NCBI RefSeq assembly: GCF_900094835.1
Contig: NZ_FMAO01000002.1
Coordinates: forward strand, 124,001 to 188,000
Length of the DNA stretch: 64,000 nt
Reading direction: 5' to 3'
DNA from: Weissella bombi
GTDB lineage: Bacteria; Bacillota; Bacilli; Lactobacillales; Lactobacillaceae
This document shows positions 41,457 to 50,330 of this stretch, piece by piece. The notes beneath the pieces are model-generated. The model was not told the DNA's origin, searched no databases, and was given only the letters and a program-made list of their open reading frames with translations. The translations under genes and the position numbers were made by a program. Position 1 is the stretch's first letter. Each line of letters starts with the position of its first letter.

Positions 41457-41518
41457 AAAAGCCATTCAACTTGGGTAATACAGGTTTACTGCTATTACCC
41501 AGGATGAATGGCTTTTTT
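41457..41518 (+). terminator. Attenuation terminator before the SteT-like permease
   Basis: AAAAGCCATTCA pairs with TGAATGGCTTTT and TGGGTAATA with TATTACCCA around a short loop, giving a very strong hairpin with a T-run just 24 bases before the permease ATG. Confidence 0.85.
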
Positions 41519-41541
41519 GTTTGGAATAAAGGAGAAGATAT

Positions 41542-42870
41542 ATGGAAACAGGCAAGCATGAATTAAGGCGCTCGATGGGCGTGTGGACGGGGATTTCGGT
41601 TGTAATTGGAACAGTCATTGGGTCAGGGATTTTCTTTAAACAAGGACAAGTTTTAGAGACAGCAGGGGGCACAAATGCTGGTTTAGCAGCATGGTTAATC
41701 GGTGGTTTGATTACATTAGCGGGTGGTTTAACAGTATCAGAAGTTGGATCAAGAATTCCTGAAACTGGTGGCATTTATGTTTATATGAAGAAATTATACG
41801 GTGAATTTGTCGGCTTTTTGACAGGTTGGACGCAGGTTGCCATTTATGCACCAGCAATTATTGCCTCAGTGACTGCATACTTTTCACAATTATTTGCAGA
41901 CTTTTTTGGGATTCCGATGCAATGGGTACCTGTCATTGGCATTATTACATTAATCTTGATTACGACAATGAATTCATTTGATAATCGTATTGCAAGCGCC
42001 TTTCAAGTTACGACAACAAGTATTAAGCTAATTCCGATTGCTGCATTAATTATTTTTGGTATGTTTTTTGGTAAGGCAGATGCGTTGGGACAAACGGTAG
42101 CTCATGTTACGTCAACAGCGTCTGGAAACTTTGGATTAGCTATTTTAGCAACACTATTTGCTTATGATGGTTGGGCAACGTTGGCAAATTTGGGTGGTGA
42201 GTTAAAAAATCCAAGTAAGAATTTACCAAGAGCAATTATTTTTGGATTGTTGATTGTTATTTTAGCTTATGTTGGTGTGACTTATGGTATTTATCAAGCA
42301 GTTCCAGCAAATCAAATTGTTGCGCTAGATAGTCAGGTGCCGTATACCGTTGCAAAACAAGCTTTTGGTCAAGTAGGAGGTAAGTTACTAGCGATTGGTA
42401 TTTTAGTTTCAATGGCAGGAACGTTAAATGGAAAAATGTTGGCATTTCCACGTATGGTCTATGCAATGGCTGATGAGGGCGTTTTACCTCGCTTTTTAAA
42501 GCGTATTAATAAGGCAAAGGAACCAATTGCGGCATTATGGACCACGGCTGGTTTAGCTATGATTCTAATTGTCATTTCAGGTGCTGATTGGCTGTCAGAT
42601 ATGGCTGTGTTTGTTATTTGGTTGTTTTATGCGGCAACATTCTGTGGTGTTTTTATTTTAAGAGTACAGGATCGTAAAAATGGTGTTGAGCAGGATGCAA
42701 CTTTATTTAAAGTACCGTTGTATCCATTGGTACCTATAATTGCAATTGGCGGTGCTTTGTTTGTGTTAATTAATACTCTGATTGCTAGCTTTTCAATGGT
42801 TTTGATTTCGTTTGTTTTTGTTGCTATTGGTATCCCAGTTTATTATTATTACCAAGTTAAAAATAAATAA
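41542..42870 (+). CDS. APC family permease, SteT/LAT-like
   Basis: This 442-residue permease of the LAT-like (L-type) group has about 12 membrane helices, the opening GISVVIGTVIGSGIFFKQGQ (about residues 16-35) and IPETGGIYVYMKKLYGEFVGF-like helix 3 region, matching B. subtilis SteT, a serine/threonine exchanger. The start follows AAAGGAG. It is preceded by a Ser/Thr-containing leader peptide and attenuation terminator. A truncated transposase gene follows 103 bases after the stop. The substrate is inferred from family and leader, not shown. Confidence 0.8.
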   Translation: METGKHELRRSMGVWTGISVVIGTVIGSGIFFKQGQVLETAGGTNAGLAAWLIGGLITLAGGLTVSEVGSRIPETGGIYVYMKKLYGEFVGFLTGWTQVAIYAPAIIASVTAYFSQLFADFFGIPMQWVPVIGIITLILITTMNSFDNRIASAFQVTTTSIKLIPIAALIIFGMFFGKADALGQTVAHVTSTASGNFGLAILATLFAYDGWATLANLGGELKNPSKNLPRAIIFGLLIVILAYVGVTYGIYQAVPANQIVALDSQVPYTVAKQAFGQVGGKLLAIGILVSMAGTLNGKMLAFPRMVYAMADEGVLPRFLKRINKAKEPIAALWTTAGLAMILIVISGADWLSDMAVFVIWLFYAATFCGVFILRVQDRKNGVEQDATLFKVPLYPLVPIIAIGGALFVLINTLIASFSMVLISFVFVAIGIPVYYYYQVKNK

Positions 42871-42973
42871 TACTGATGAATTAACTACTTATAGGAATAC
42901 GTAAAATTACCTGCTTATTATAAAAGTATGCGATAATAAATGTACAAGTATAATTAGTAGGGAGTGCATTCGG

Positions 42974-43420
42974 ATGGGAAAATATCATGTGACAAATTAT
43001 GAACAAATGTCGTTTGATGATTTTAATCAACCAACTGGTTTACCAATTAATCGAGATAATCGATGGGTTGTGCGTGCTGATAATATGCCATGGCATGATT
43101 TGGAAGGGCAATATGCGATGGTTTTTACGAGTAATCGTGGACCTAAACCCTTACCATTTCGATTGGTATTTGGTGCTTTGATGATTCAACAGTTGTTAGA
43201 ATTAACAGATGAAGAAACATTGGAACAAATTAAAGAAAATCCGTACCTACAATATTTTGTCGGTTTACCTGGTTATGTGTATGAACGGCCGTTTAGTTCA
43301 TCAACATTAAGTCGTGCGCGACAACGTATTGGTGATACGGAAGTTTTGACCATGGTGAATGAAATGGAAGATTTAATGGCGCAAAAAGGCATTACTTCTA
43401 AAATTGGTAGACAACATTAG
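42974..43420 (+). pseudogene. Truncated transposase, DUF772 N-terminal part
   Basis: This 148-residue ORF carries the N-terminal DUF772 domain of IS5/IS1182-type transposases: NRGPKPLPFRLVFGALMIQQ (about residues 55-74), then YERPFSSSTLSRARQRIG. The catalytic DDE domain that should follow is missing because the frame ends after residue 148, so it is a remnant. No terminal inverted repeats or target duplications are obvious. It lies between the SteT-like permease and the terminator of the ThrP-like gene, an insertion scar in the middle of the permease cluster. Confidence 0.8.
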
Positions 43421-43430
43421 TTATAAAAAT

Positions 43431-43470
43431 AAAGCTCTGCGCTTGTCGAATCGGCAAACGTAGAGCTTTT
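43431..43470. terminator. Bidirectional terminator
   Basis: AAAGCTCT(G)CG(C)TTG pairs with CAA(A)CG(T)AGAGCTTT, and ends both the transposase remnant and the convergent ThrP-like gene. Confidence 0.7.
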
Positions 43471-43473
43471 TAG

Positions 43474-44868
43474 TTAATCTATTTGTTTATTATTAGATTT
43501 ACGTGCTTGAATGAAGTAGATAATTGATAACAAAATTAGGAAGCCTGCACCAATACTTACCGAAATACGTGTATCAGGATTGATAAACATAAAAATGACG
43601 ATGACGATTAATGCTAGTAGGGCAAAGTAATTTGTTAATGGGTAAAGTGGCATTTTAAATGGATGCTTTTCCATCAAATTTTTATTAGCAGCTCTAAAGC
43701 GTAGCTCTGAAACTAGAATAACGAACCAAGGTACCATACCTGGTAGCACACTAGAACTATAAACTAACACAAATAGGTCAGCAGTTGATTTGCTATAGGC
43801 TGTGAAAACTGTGTTTAAAATAAGACCAAGTAAGATACCACCAGAAATGGCTAAGATAGAAACATAAGGTACTTGATGTGAAGAAATTTTAGATAAAACC
43901 TTCGTTGTTTGACCATCTCTTGATAATTTGAATAACATACGACTTGAACTGTAAATACCTGAATTTGCACCAGACATAGCAGCAGTTAGCACAACGAAGT
44001 TAATAATTCCGGCCGCTCCTGAAATTCCGACTTTAGCAAATGTTTCAACGAATGGTGATCCAACAGCATCCAGTTGATTCCATGGATAAATTGTTACGAT
44101 AACAAAAATAGCACCAATATAGAAAATCAAAATACGCCAAACAATTGAGCGAACAGATGCGATAATGGCATGTTTTGGATGTTCAGCTTCACCGGCTGTA
44201 ATACCAAGAACTTCAATACCTTGGTATGAACCCACAACGATTGATAGGGCGAAGATAAATCCTTTAACACCACCCGTAAAGAAACCACCATGAGCCCATA
44301 GGTTAGATAAACCAACAGCATGCCAGTTATTACCCAGTCCTAAGAAGATAACCATCAAACCAAGTACAATCATGATGATAATTGTAACAACTTTAATCAT
44401 TGCAAAATAAAATTCCATGGTACCGTATGCTTTGGCTGAAGCAAGATTAGCTAATGTTAGGGTAGCAATAACAACCACACCAGAAATCCAACCTGGTAAA
44501 TGAGGCCACCAATAATTTAAATAAGTGCTAACAGCAACAACCTCACTAATACCAACAACGATATATTGGAAAACATTACTCCATTTTGTTAGATAACCTG
44601 CTAAAGGGTGGATGTAATTTGAAGCATAGTCAGCGAATGATCCGGTTGATGGGTTGATAAAAATCATCTCACCTAAGGCACGCATGACTAAGTATAGTAG
44701 GATACCTACAAATGCGTAAGCTAATAGAACTGAAGGACCAGTCCACTGAATGGTTGAAGTAGAACCCATGAACAGGCCGACCCCGATTGTTCCCCCCAGG
44801 GCGATCATTTGCATCTGACCACCCGTTAAGGACCGTTTTAATTCTAATTTACTTCTGTCTTGCTTCAT
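43474..44868 (-). CDS. ThrP/YifK-like amino acid permease (AAT family)
   Basis: The ATG at 44868 follows AAAGGAG and gives 464 residues; a longer frame from 44973 runs through the attenuator and is not real. Twelve membrane helices and AAT motifs IALGGTIGVGLFMGSTST (about residue 23), GPSVLLAYAF and GITAGEAEHP are visible. The middle part, GLSNLWAHGGFFTGG, closely resembles E. coli YifK/ThrP, a threonine and serine permease. It is preceded by a leader peptide with six Thr codons, so threonine is the most likely substrate. Both lines of evidence are independent and agree. Confidence 0.82.
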   Translation of the reverse strand: MKQDRSKLELKRSLTGGQMQMIALGGTIGVGLFMGSTSTIQWTGPSVLLAYAFVGILLYLVMRALGEMIFINPSTGSFADYASNYIHPLAGYLTKWSNVFQYIVVGISEVVAVSTYLNYWWPHLPGWISGVVVIATLTLANLASAKAYGTMEFYFAMIKVVTIIIMIVLGLMVIFLGLGNNWHAVGLSNLWAHGGFFTGGVKGFIFALSIVVGSYQGIEVLGITAGEAEHPKHAIIASVRSIVWRILIFYIGAIFVIVTIYPWNQLDAVGSPFVETFAKVGISGAAGIINFVVLTAAMSGANSGIYSSSRMLFKLSRDGQTTKVLSKISSHQVPYVSILAISGGILLGLILNTVFTAYSKSTADLFVLVYSSSVLPGMVPWFVILVSELRFRAANKNLMEKHPFKMPLYPLTNYFALLALIVIVIFMFINPDTRISVSIGAGFLILLSIIYFIQARKSNNKQID

Positions 44869-44900
44869 AAGCTTTTCTCCTTTTTGTTTAAAGAGTATAC

Positions 44901-44962
44901 AAAAAACCCATCCAATTAACCTGCACCGCGAAAAAAGGGTGTCGAGCTGATTGGATGGGTTG
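44901..44962 (-). promoter_or_regulatory. Attenuation terminator for the ThrP-like permease
   Basis: On the - strand AACCCATCCAAT pairs perfectly with ATTGGATGGGTT (12 bp), followed by T6. The leader segment TTGGCTGG, just after the Thr codons, can pair with CCATCCAA of the 5' arm (one mismatch) and would stop the terminator from forming when the ribosome waits at the Thr codons. Confidence 0.75.
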
Positions 44963-44991
44963 CTAATAATCAATAGTTTATTAATAGCACG

Positions 44992-45072
44992 CTAAATTCC
45001 CCAACCAGCCAAGATGGTGGTTGAGGTGGTGGTCGTTATTAAATTGTTATTTTCCATTTTAGACTTAAACAT
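44992..45072 (-). CDS. Leader peptide with six Thr codons
   Basis: A 26-residue ORF (ATG 45072-45070) lies behind GGAGGTC with a promoter at 45108-45136. Its second half is NNNLITTTTSTTILAGWGI; the six Thr codons (one ACG, five ACC) are almost consecutive, very like the enterobacterial thr operon leader. A terminator follows before a threonine-permease-like gene. The peptide is far too Thr-rich and well placed for a chance ORF. The exact sensing of threonine, or threonine with serine and isoleucine, is inferred. Confidence 0.78.
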   Translation of the reverse strand: MFKSKMENNNLITTTTSTTILAGWGI

Positions 45073-45107
45073 AATGAATGACCTCCATGCGTTAATTAAT
45101 AACTAGA

Positions 45108-45136
45108 AGAATAGCATTATTATTTATTAAATTCAA
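45108..45136 (-). promoter_or_regulatory. Promoter of the Thr leader and permease
   Basis: On the - strand TTGAAT (45131-45136) and TATTCT (45108-45113) are 17 bases apart, upstream of the leader ribosome-binding site. Confidence 0.55.
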
Positions 45137-45298
45137 GGGTTATTTTGAAATAATGAAAATTATCGACTTGTTTATTAATCAAATAATAAGAATTTAGTCA
45201 GCATTTTCTAATTTTTGATGAGAAAATTTTATCAGTTATATGCCGCTGGTTAATAAATCAGGTGGTGAATAATAATAAATTTTTGCAAGAGGAAAACA

Positions 45299-46708
45299 AT
45301 GCGTAAATTAACATTATGGCAAAAAATGTGTCGGTGTGAGAGTCCACAACATTATGCGGATAAAGATGGTAAATTAAAAGCAGTATTGGGTAAACGAGAA
45401 ATGATTGCGATGGGGATTGGAACTGTGATTGGTGCAGGTGTCTTTACCATGCCCGGAATTGTAGCTGCTGAATATGCTGGACCTGCGGTTGTTATTTCGT
45501 TTATTTTGGCTGCCTTAATTGCTGGACTGGCAGCTTTGGCTTATGCCGAATTGGCATCAGCAATGCCTTTTGCGGGTTCAATTTATTCTTGGGCTAACGT
45601 TATTTTTGGTGAATTTATTGGATGGTTAGCTGGGTGGGCAATTTTGGCTGAATATTTAATTGCATTAGCATTGGTATCTTCGGCCTGGTCATCATATTTT
45701 CAAGGCTATTTAACGGGGTTCGGGTTCGAATTACCGCAATTTTTTCAAGCAGCGTTTAATATTAATAATGGAACTGGATTTGATTTGTTTGGTGCGTTAG
45801 CAATTTTATTAGTTGGTTATTTAGCGTGTCGCGGTTTAAAAAATATTGCTCGCATTGAAAATTGGTTGGTGATTGGAAAAATTTTAGTTATTATCTTGTT
45901 TATCTTAGTTGGACTGACAGCTGTGCAAGTGAATAATTGGGTGCCCTTTGTACCACAACATCAACCGGGGACACATTTTGGTGGGATGACTGGTATTTTA
46001 GCAGGTGCAACACAAATATTTTTTGCATACATTGGCTTTGATACGATTGCCGCTAATTCAGCTGAAGTAAAAAATCCACAAAAAACAATGCCTCAAGCAA
46101 TTATTGGGACATTAATTATTGCAACAGCCTTGTTTGTTGGTGTTGCGGCAGTACTAACGGGAATGTTTCCATATGAAAAATTTTTAAATAATGCTGAGCC
46201 AGCAGCTTGGGCATTACGAGAATCTGGCCATTTATTTACAGCTAATTTGTTGTCGGTCGTTGCATTGGTAGGGATGTTTTCAGGGTTAGTAGCATTGCTA
46301 ATTGGTGGTTCGCGTCTTATTTATTCATTTGGCCGTGATGGGTTAATGCCCCGACAGTTTGCAAGGATGGATCAAAAGGGATTACCTAAGACAGCTGTTA
46401 TTATGATAACGATTATTGCGATTATTTTAGGTGCAGTTTTTCCAATTGGCATGCTTGCTAACTTAGTTTCAGCTGGCACATTATTAGCATTTATTGTGGC
46501 TGGACTTGCGGTTTTGCGATTACGAAAGCGACAAGATATTGTACACAATGGCTTTAAAATGCCCTGGTTTCCTATTTTACCAATTATGACGGTGTTAGCC
46601 TCATTTATCTTATTGTGTTCATTAAACATGGCCGCCATTTGGTTAATGATTGCTTGGTTGGTCGTTGGTATGTTGGTATATTTTTTTTACGGTAGTCAAC
46701 ATGATTAA
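45299..46708 (+). CDS. APC family permease (CAT type)
   Basis: This 469-residue permease has 12 or more membrane helices, with MGIGTVIGAGVFTMPGIVAA (about residues 38-57), ATQIFFAYIGFDTIAANSAE and a conserved DGLMPRQFARM loop. It is a close relative of the permease at 32410. The start follows AGAGGAAAAC. No leader peptide is visible in the 226 bases between it and the Thr leader, which leave divergently. The substrate is unknown. A terminator follows and then asparaginase, which makes asparagine or aspartate-related transport conceivable but unproven. Confidence 0.8.
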   Translation: MRKLTLWQKMCRCESPQHYADKDGKLKAVLGKREMIAMGIGTVIGAGVFTMPGIVAAEYAGPAVVISFILAALIAGLAALAYAELASAMPFAGSIYSWANVIFGEFIGWLAGWAILAEYLIALALVSSAWSSYFQGYLTGFGFELPQFFQAAFNINNGTGFDLFGALAILLVGYLACRGLKNIARIENWLVIGKILVIILFILVGLTAVQVNNWVPFVPQHQPGTHFGGMTGILAGATQIFFAYIGFDTIAANSAEVKNPQKTMPQAIIGTLIIATALFVGVAAVLTGMFPYEKFLNNAEPAAWALRESGHLFTANLLSVVALVGMFSGLVALLIGGSRLIYSFGRDGLMPRQFARMDQKGLPKTAVIMITIIAIILGAVFPIGMLANLVSAGTLLAFIVAGLAVLRLRKRQDIVHNGFKMPWFPILPIMTVLASFILLCSLNMAAIWLMIAWLVVGMLVYFFYGSQHD

Positions 46709-46728
46709 AAAATAAAATTATTTATTGG

Positions 46729-46766
46729 AAGCCCAAAGGGTGAAGGCCCTTTAGAGGCTTTATTTT
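46729..46766 (+). terminator. Terminator after the permease
   Basis: AAGCC(CA)AAGGG pairs with CCCTT(TAGA)GGCTT with unpaired bases, followed by TATTTTTATT. Confidence 0.6.
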
Positions 46767-46841
46767 TATTTAACGGTATATTGAGAAAAGTAAGTGTGCG
46801 ATAATAAGCAATAAGATACGTTTAGATATGGGAGAAAGCCG

Positions 46842-47831
46842 ATGAAAAAATTATTGGTTTTAACGACAGGTGGAACAATTGCCTCTACCAAAACAGAGCA
46901 AGGTTTAGCACCTGGGATGACAGCTGATGAATTGATGACTTATGTTGTTCCACGGGATAATGTTCAAATGTCAGTTGAAAATATTATGGGAAAAGATTCA
47001 ACCAATATGCAACCGGAAGATTGGTTGATTATTGCTGGTCGAATTTTAGAACATGAGGATGAATTTGATGGCTTTATTGTGACTCATGGTACTGATACTA
47101 TGGGCTACACAGCTGCGGCATTGTCATATTTATTGTATGGCGTTAAAAAGCCAGTTGCACTAACAGGTTCACAGATTCCGTTGGGAGAGTTACAAACGGA
47201 TGCGATTCGAAATTTGGACGATGCTGTGACGTTTGTTAGTCAAACTCATTTAACCGGGGTTTATTTAGTGTTTAATGGTTTGGTTATGATGGGAACGCGA
47301 GCTGTGAAGACAAAAACTAAAAGTTATGATGCGTTTGAAAGTATTAATTATCCATATTTAGCTAGTGTGAATGCTGGCGAAATGGTGTCATTATATGAAC
47401 CAGAACATGAAGAACATCAGTTGAAATCGCACGCTTCATTAGATCCAAATATATTTGTACTAAAGGCCTTTCCAGGATTGTCAGTTGATATTTTTGATTA
47501 TTTAGTAGACCATACCCATGGTGTCATTATTGAAAGTTTTGGTAATGGTGGTTTACCATTTCAAAGACGTAATTTGATTCCTGGTATTGAAAAATTAATT
47601 GCAGCAAATATTCCAGTTATTATCACAACACAGATTTTAGAAGAAGGCCAAGATATTAATTTGTATGAGGTTGGTAAACGTGTTGCTGATGCAGGCGGCG
47701 TGACTGTTGGTGATATGAATACAGAAGCTGTTGTTGCTAAGTTGATGTGGGTGCTAGATCAAACACATGATCCGCAAACAATCACAAAGATGATTCAAAC
47801 ACAAACATCACATGATATCGGTTTCGTTTAA
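46842..47831 (+). CDS. ansA: L-asparaginase, type I
   Basis: This 329-residue enzyme hydrolyses asparagine to aspartate and ammonia. The catalytic motifs are LTTGGTIASTKT at the N-terminus (nucleophilic Thr) and VTHGTDTMGYTAAAL (Thr-Asp, about residue 86); the length and absence of a signal peptide indicate the cytosolic type I AnsA. The start follows GGGAGAAAG. A small PC4-like gene follows after 23 bases with its own ribosome-binding site and may be co-transcribed. Confidence 0.92.
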   Translation: MKKLLVLTTGGTIASTKTEQGLAPGMTADELMTYVVPRDNVQMSVENIMGKDSTNMQPEDWLIIAGRILEHEDEFDGFIVTHGTDTMGYTAAALSYLLYGVKKPVALTGSQIPLGELQTDAIRNLDDAVTFVSQTHLTGVYLVFNGLVMMGTRAVKTKTKSYDAFESINYPYLASVNAGEMVSLYEPEHEEHQLKSHASLDPNIFVLKAFPGLSVDIFDYLVDHTHGVIIESFGNGGLPFQRRNLIPGIEKLIAANIPVIITTQILEEGQDINLYEVGKRVADAGGVTVGDMNTEAVVAKLMWVLDQTHDPQTITKMIQTQTSHDIGFV

Positions 47832-47854
47832 TTAGTATGCTTTAGGAGGGACAA

Positions 47855-48169
47855 ATGGCAAAATTATCATATGATATTTTAGAAAAATTTGGTTCACTAT
47901 CAACTAGCAAGAGTGGTTGGGAACTACAATTGAATTTCGTACAATGGGGTGATAATAAACCTAAGTTTGATTTGCGATCATGGTCACCCGACAATAGTAA
48001 AATGGGTAAAGGATTGACGCTGTCACATGAAGAGATAGTAGCCTTGAACAAGTTATTAACGGAGATTTTATCTGCCGAACATGCGCCTATTATCGATAAT
48101 ACGGTTGTTGAAGAACCCGAAGAAAATGAAGAAGGTCATCCTAAATGGGGTCGTTTGGACGATATGTAA
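47855..48169 (+). CDS. PC4/YdbC-like ssDNA-binding protein
   Basis: This 104-residue protein resembles the bacterial PC4-domain family (L. lactis YdbC, PF02229), with GWELQLNFVQWGDNKPKFDL (about residues 28-47) and DLRSWSPDNSKMGKGLTLS. Such proteins form dimers that bind single-stranded nucleic acid. The C-terminus is acidic (EEPEENEEG). The start follows TAGGAGG. Its place after asparaginase is likely a shared operon without a functional link. Confidence 0.8.
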   Translation: MAKLSYDILEKFGSLSTSKSGWELQLNFVQWGDNKPKFDLRSWSPDNSKMGKGLTLSHEEIVALNKLLTEILSAEHAPIIDNTVVEEPEENEEGHPKWGRLDDM

Positions 48170-48215
48170 TTAATGGGTTGGGATACCTGAAATCCTGTTT
48201 TTTATTACATTTTTA

Positions 48216-48256
48216 AGGACATCAGTTCACTATTTGGTGAGTTTGGTGTCTTTTTT
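48216..48256 (+). terminator. Terminator after the PC4-like gene
   Basis: GGACATCAGTTCAC pairs with GTGAGTTTGGTGTC (some mismatches) and runs into T6. Confidence 0.75.
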
Positions 48257-48349
48257 ATTATGATGAAAAAAGTTAGTTAATGATGTTATTGTTGCACGTT
48301 GTTTTGTTGTCTACACTGGTAACAGCGCTTTTGAAATGGGGACAAGACA

Positions 48350-48919
48350 ATGAAATTTGCGATTATTGATGGTATGCTTGCGCAGCGTCAACAATTAGAT
48401 GTGGTAGTTGTAGCAAATTGGTTAAGTAATCAGGTTAATAAGGTTATCGTTTTAACAGATTTTATGATGTTTGGTTATGCCAAACAACTCTACCAAGCAT
48501 TGCAAGACAATGATGATACTTGGCAATTTGTACAAAAAGAAAGCATCGTAATGATGCATAAAGAAAAAACGTTCCGCAGTTTGGAACGTCAATTAATAGG
48601 TAATGGGACATTACATATTTTTGATTTTAGTCAGATGACAGTTGTTGTGCCTTATGTTGATAGGAAGAGTTCAGAACATTTTTCTAATCAAATAGAACAA
48701 ATTTCTGATTACTTGTATGGACAGATGAAACCAATGTGTTTATTGCCACCACAACATATTGTTGAGCATCTGGTTACTAAAGGTTGGCGTTATGCCAACG
48801 CGCAGACTAATTTAGGACCGATAACTTTAACTGACGCAACTACGACTAGTAAAGTGAATAAAATTGTATATCATAATCAACCATTACCTAATAGTATTTT
48901 GTTGACTTTATTAAATTAA
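48350..48919 (+). CDS. Hypothetical protein
   Basis: This 189-residue soluble protein is not a family I can name. The first 50 residues (MKFAIIDGMLAQRQQL, then VVVANWLSNQVNKVIVL) resemble in outline the mannose-type PTS IIB fold, but the phosphorylated His loop is not clear and the rest does not fit. The start follows GGGGACAAG. It overlaps the convergent thioesterase gene by four bases. I do not assign a function. Confidence 0.55.
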   Translation: MKFAIIDGMLAQRQQLDVVVVANWLSNQVNKVIVLTDFMMFGYAKQLYQALQDNDDTWQFVQKESIVMMHKEKTFRSLERQLIGNGTLHIFDFSQMTVVVPYVDRKSSEHFSNQIEQISDYLYGQMKPMCLLPPQHIVEHLVTKGWRYANAQTNLGPITLTDATTTSKVNKIVYHNQPLPNSILLTLLN

Positions 48920-49293
48920 GGCTTGCTAGTAATCATAATAGTAACGGTTGAGGTGGCAGTTTTTTGTTGAGTTTCTTCTATAAAAATGTCGACTTGCCAA
49001 GTTTGAATACGATGGCCTAGTTTTATTGGTGTCGCATTTGCTATTAGGGTCCCTTGATTTGCAGGCGATAGATGGTGCGTATGAATATCAACACCAACGG
49101 GGATGTGTTTGTCATCGGTTATAGATGCTTGGGCTCCCAAGCTAGATGCAGTTTCAGCTAAAAAGGCATTGATACCGCCATGCACGATACCATAAGGTTG
49201 TTTGATGTTATCTGAAATAGGTAAGCGAATAATAGTTTTCTCAGCTGAAATGGTGTCAGTTTGCACATTTAGATACTCTAGAGCGTTCATCAT
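48916..49293 (-). CDS. Hotdog thioesterase, possibly DHNA-CoA thioesterase
   Basis: This 125-residue PaaI/4HBT hotdog protein has the catalytic-region PYGIVHGGINAFLAETASS (about residues 33-51; HGG motif) and conserved GVDIHTHHLSP (about 68). Hotdog thioesterases of this size cleave acyl-CoA. It lies divergent to menB and menE, so hydrolysis of 1,4-dihydroxy-2-naphthoyl-CoA (the MenI role) is the best guess. The start is ATG 49293 with another ATG next to it. Confidence 0.8.
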   Translation of the reverse strand: MMNALEYLNVQTDTISAEKTIIRLPISDNIKQPYGIVHGGINAFLAETASSLGAQASITDDKHIPVGVDIHTHHLSPANQGTLIANATPIKLGHRIQTWQVDIFIEETQQKTATSTVTIMITSKP

Positions 49294-49422
49294 GAAACCT
49301 CACTTAATATAGATTATTATTCATCATTCTAATATTAATTTGGAAAAAATAATAGAAAAAGTTATACTACTAATAGTGTTTACAGCATAAAAAGAACAAA
49401 AAATAGGAAGTGCAGAAGAGAT

Positions 49423-50241
49423 ATGACAGTAGAATGGTCAACAGTTAAAGAATATTCAGAAATTTTCTTTGAGCGTGCCGATGCCATCGCAAAAATAACG
49501 ATGAATAATCCACGACACCACAATGCATTTACACCAGATATGGTGCAAGAAATGATTGATGCGTTTTCAATTGCGCGCGATGATGCCTCAATTGGCGTTA
49601 TTATTTTAACCGGTGAAGGTGATAAGGCCTTTTCATCTGGTGGTGATCAATCAGTTCGTGGTAATGGTGGTTATGTTGGACATGATCACATTGCTCGTTT
49701 GAATGTTTTGGACCTACAACACTTGATGCGTATCATTCCTAAGCCAATTATTGCAATGGTTAAGGGATGGTCAGTTGGTGGTGGTAACATTTTGCAACTA
49801 GTTTGTGATTTGACGATTGCCGCTGATAACGCTATGTTTGGTCAAACAGGACCTAAGGTTGGTTCATTTGATGCTGGTTATGGTTCAGGTTACTTGGCAC
49901 GTGTTATCGGTCATAAGCGTGCCAAAGAAGTTTGGTTCTTAAATAAGTTCTACACAGCAAAAGAAGCTTATGATATGAACTGGATTAACCGTGTAGTACC
50001 ATTGGCAGAAGTTGAAGATGCAACGATTGAATGGGCTAATATCATTTTGCAAAAGTCACCAACTGCTTTGCGCTTTATTAAGGCCGCAATGAATGCAGAT
50101 ACTGACGGTTTGGCTGGTTTGCAACAATTCGCTGGGGATGCAACGATGTTGTACTACACAACTGATGAAGGAAAAGAAGGAAAGAACGCCTTCCTAGAAA
50201 AGCGCGATCCTGATTTTTCAAAGTATCCAAAATTCCCATAA
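49423..50241 (+). CDS. menB: 1,4-dihydroxy-2-naphthoyl-CoA synthase
   Basis: This 272-residue crotonase-fold enzyme closes the naphthoate ring from o-succinylbenzoyl-CoA. The MenB motifs [15 protein letters not shown] (about residue 67), [18 protein letters not shown] (oxyanion hole, about 115) and [19 protein letters not shown] (about 145) are clear. The start follows AGGAAG. It is followed by menE after a weak hairpin. With menA at 10.5 kb and the thioesterase next door, the window holds most late menaquinone steps. Confidence 0.93.
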   Translation: MTVEWSTVKEYSEIFFERADAIAKITMNNPRHHNAFTPDMVQEMIDAFSIARDDASIGVIILTGEGDKAFSSGGDQSVRGNGGYVGHDHIARLNVLDLQHLMRIIPKPIIAMVKGWSVGGGNILQLVCDLTIAADNAMFGQTGPKVGSFDAGYGSGYLARVIGHKRAKEVWFLNKFYTAKEAYDMNWINRVVPLAEVEDATIEWANIILQKSPTALRFIKAAMNADTDGLAGLQQFAGDATMLYYTTDEGKEGKNAFLEKRDPDFSKYPKFP

Positions 50242-50250
50242 ATAAATGAT

Positions 50251-50297
50251 GAGACTCGATAGGTGACCATTAATAATGGCAGCTGTTGAGTTTTTTA
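50251..50297 (+). terminator. Hairpin between menB and menE
   Basis: ACTCGATAG pairs with CTGTTGAGT (one mismatch), then TTTTTT; likely partial, because menE follows. Confidence 0.55.
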
Positions 50298-50330
50298 TCG
50301 TTTAAGGATAATTTTAAAAAAGGAATGAAT

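Noticed and set aside
44869-44973. N-terminal extension of the ThrP-like permease
   Set aside because: It would run through the attenuation terminator; the ATG at 44868 has a good ribosome-binding site.
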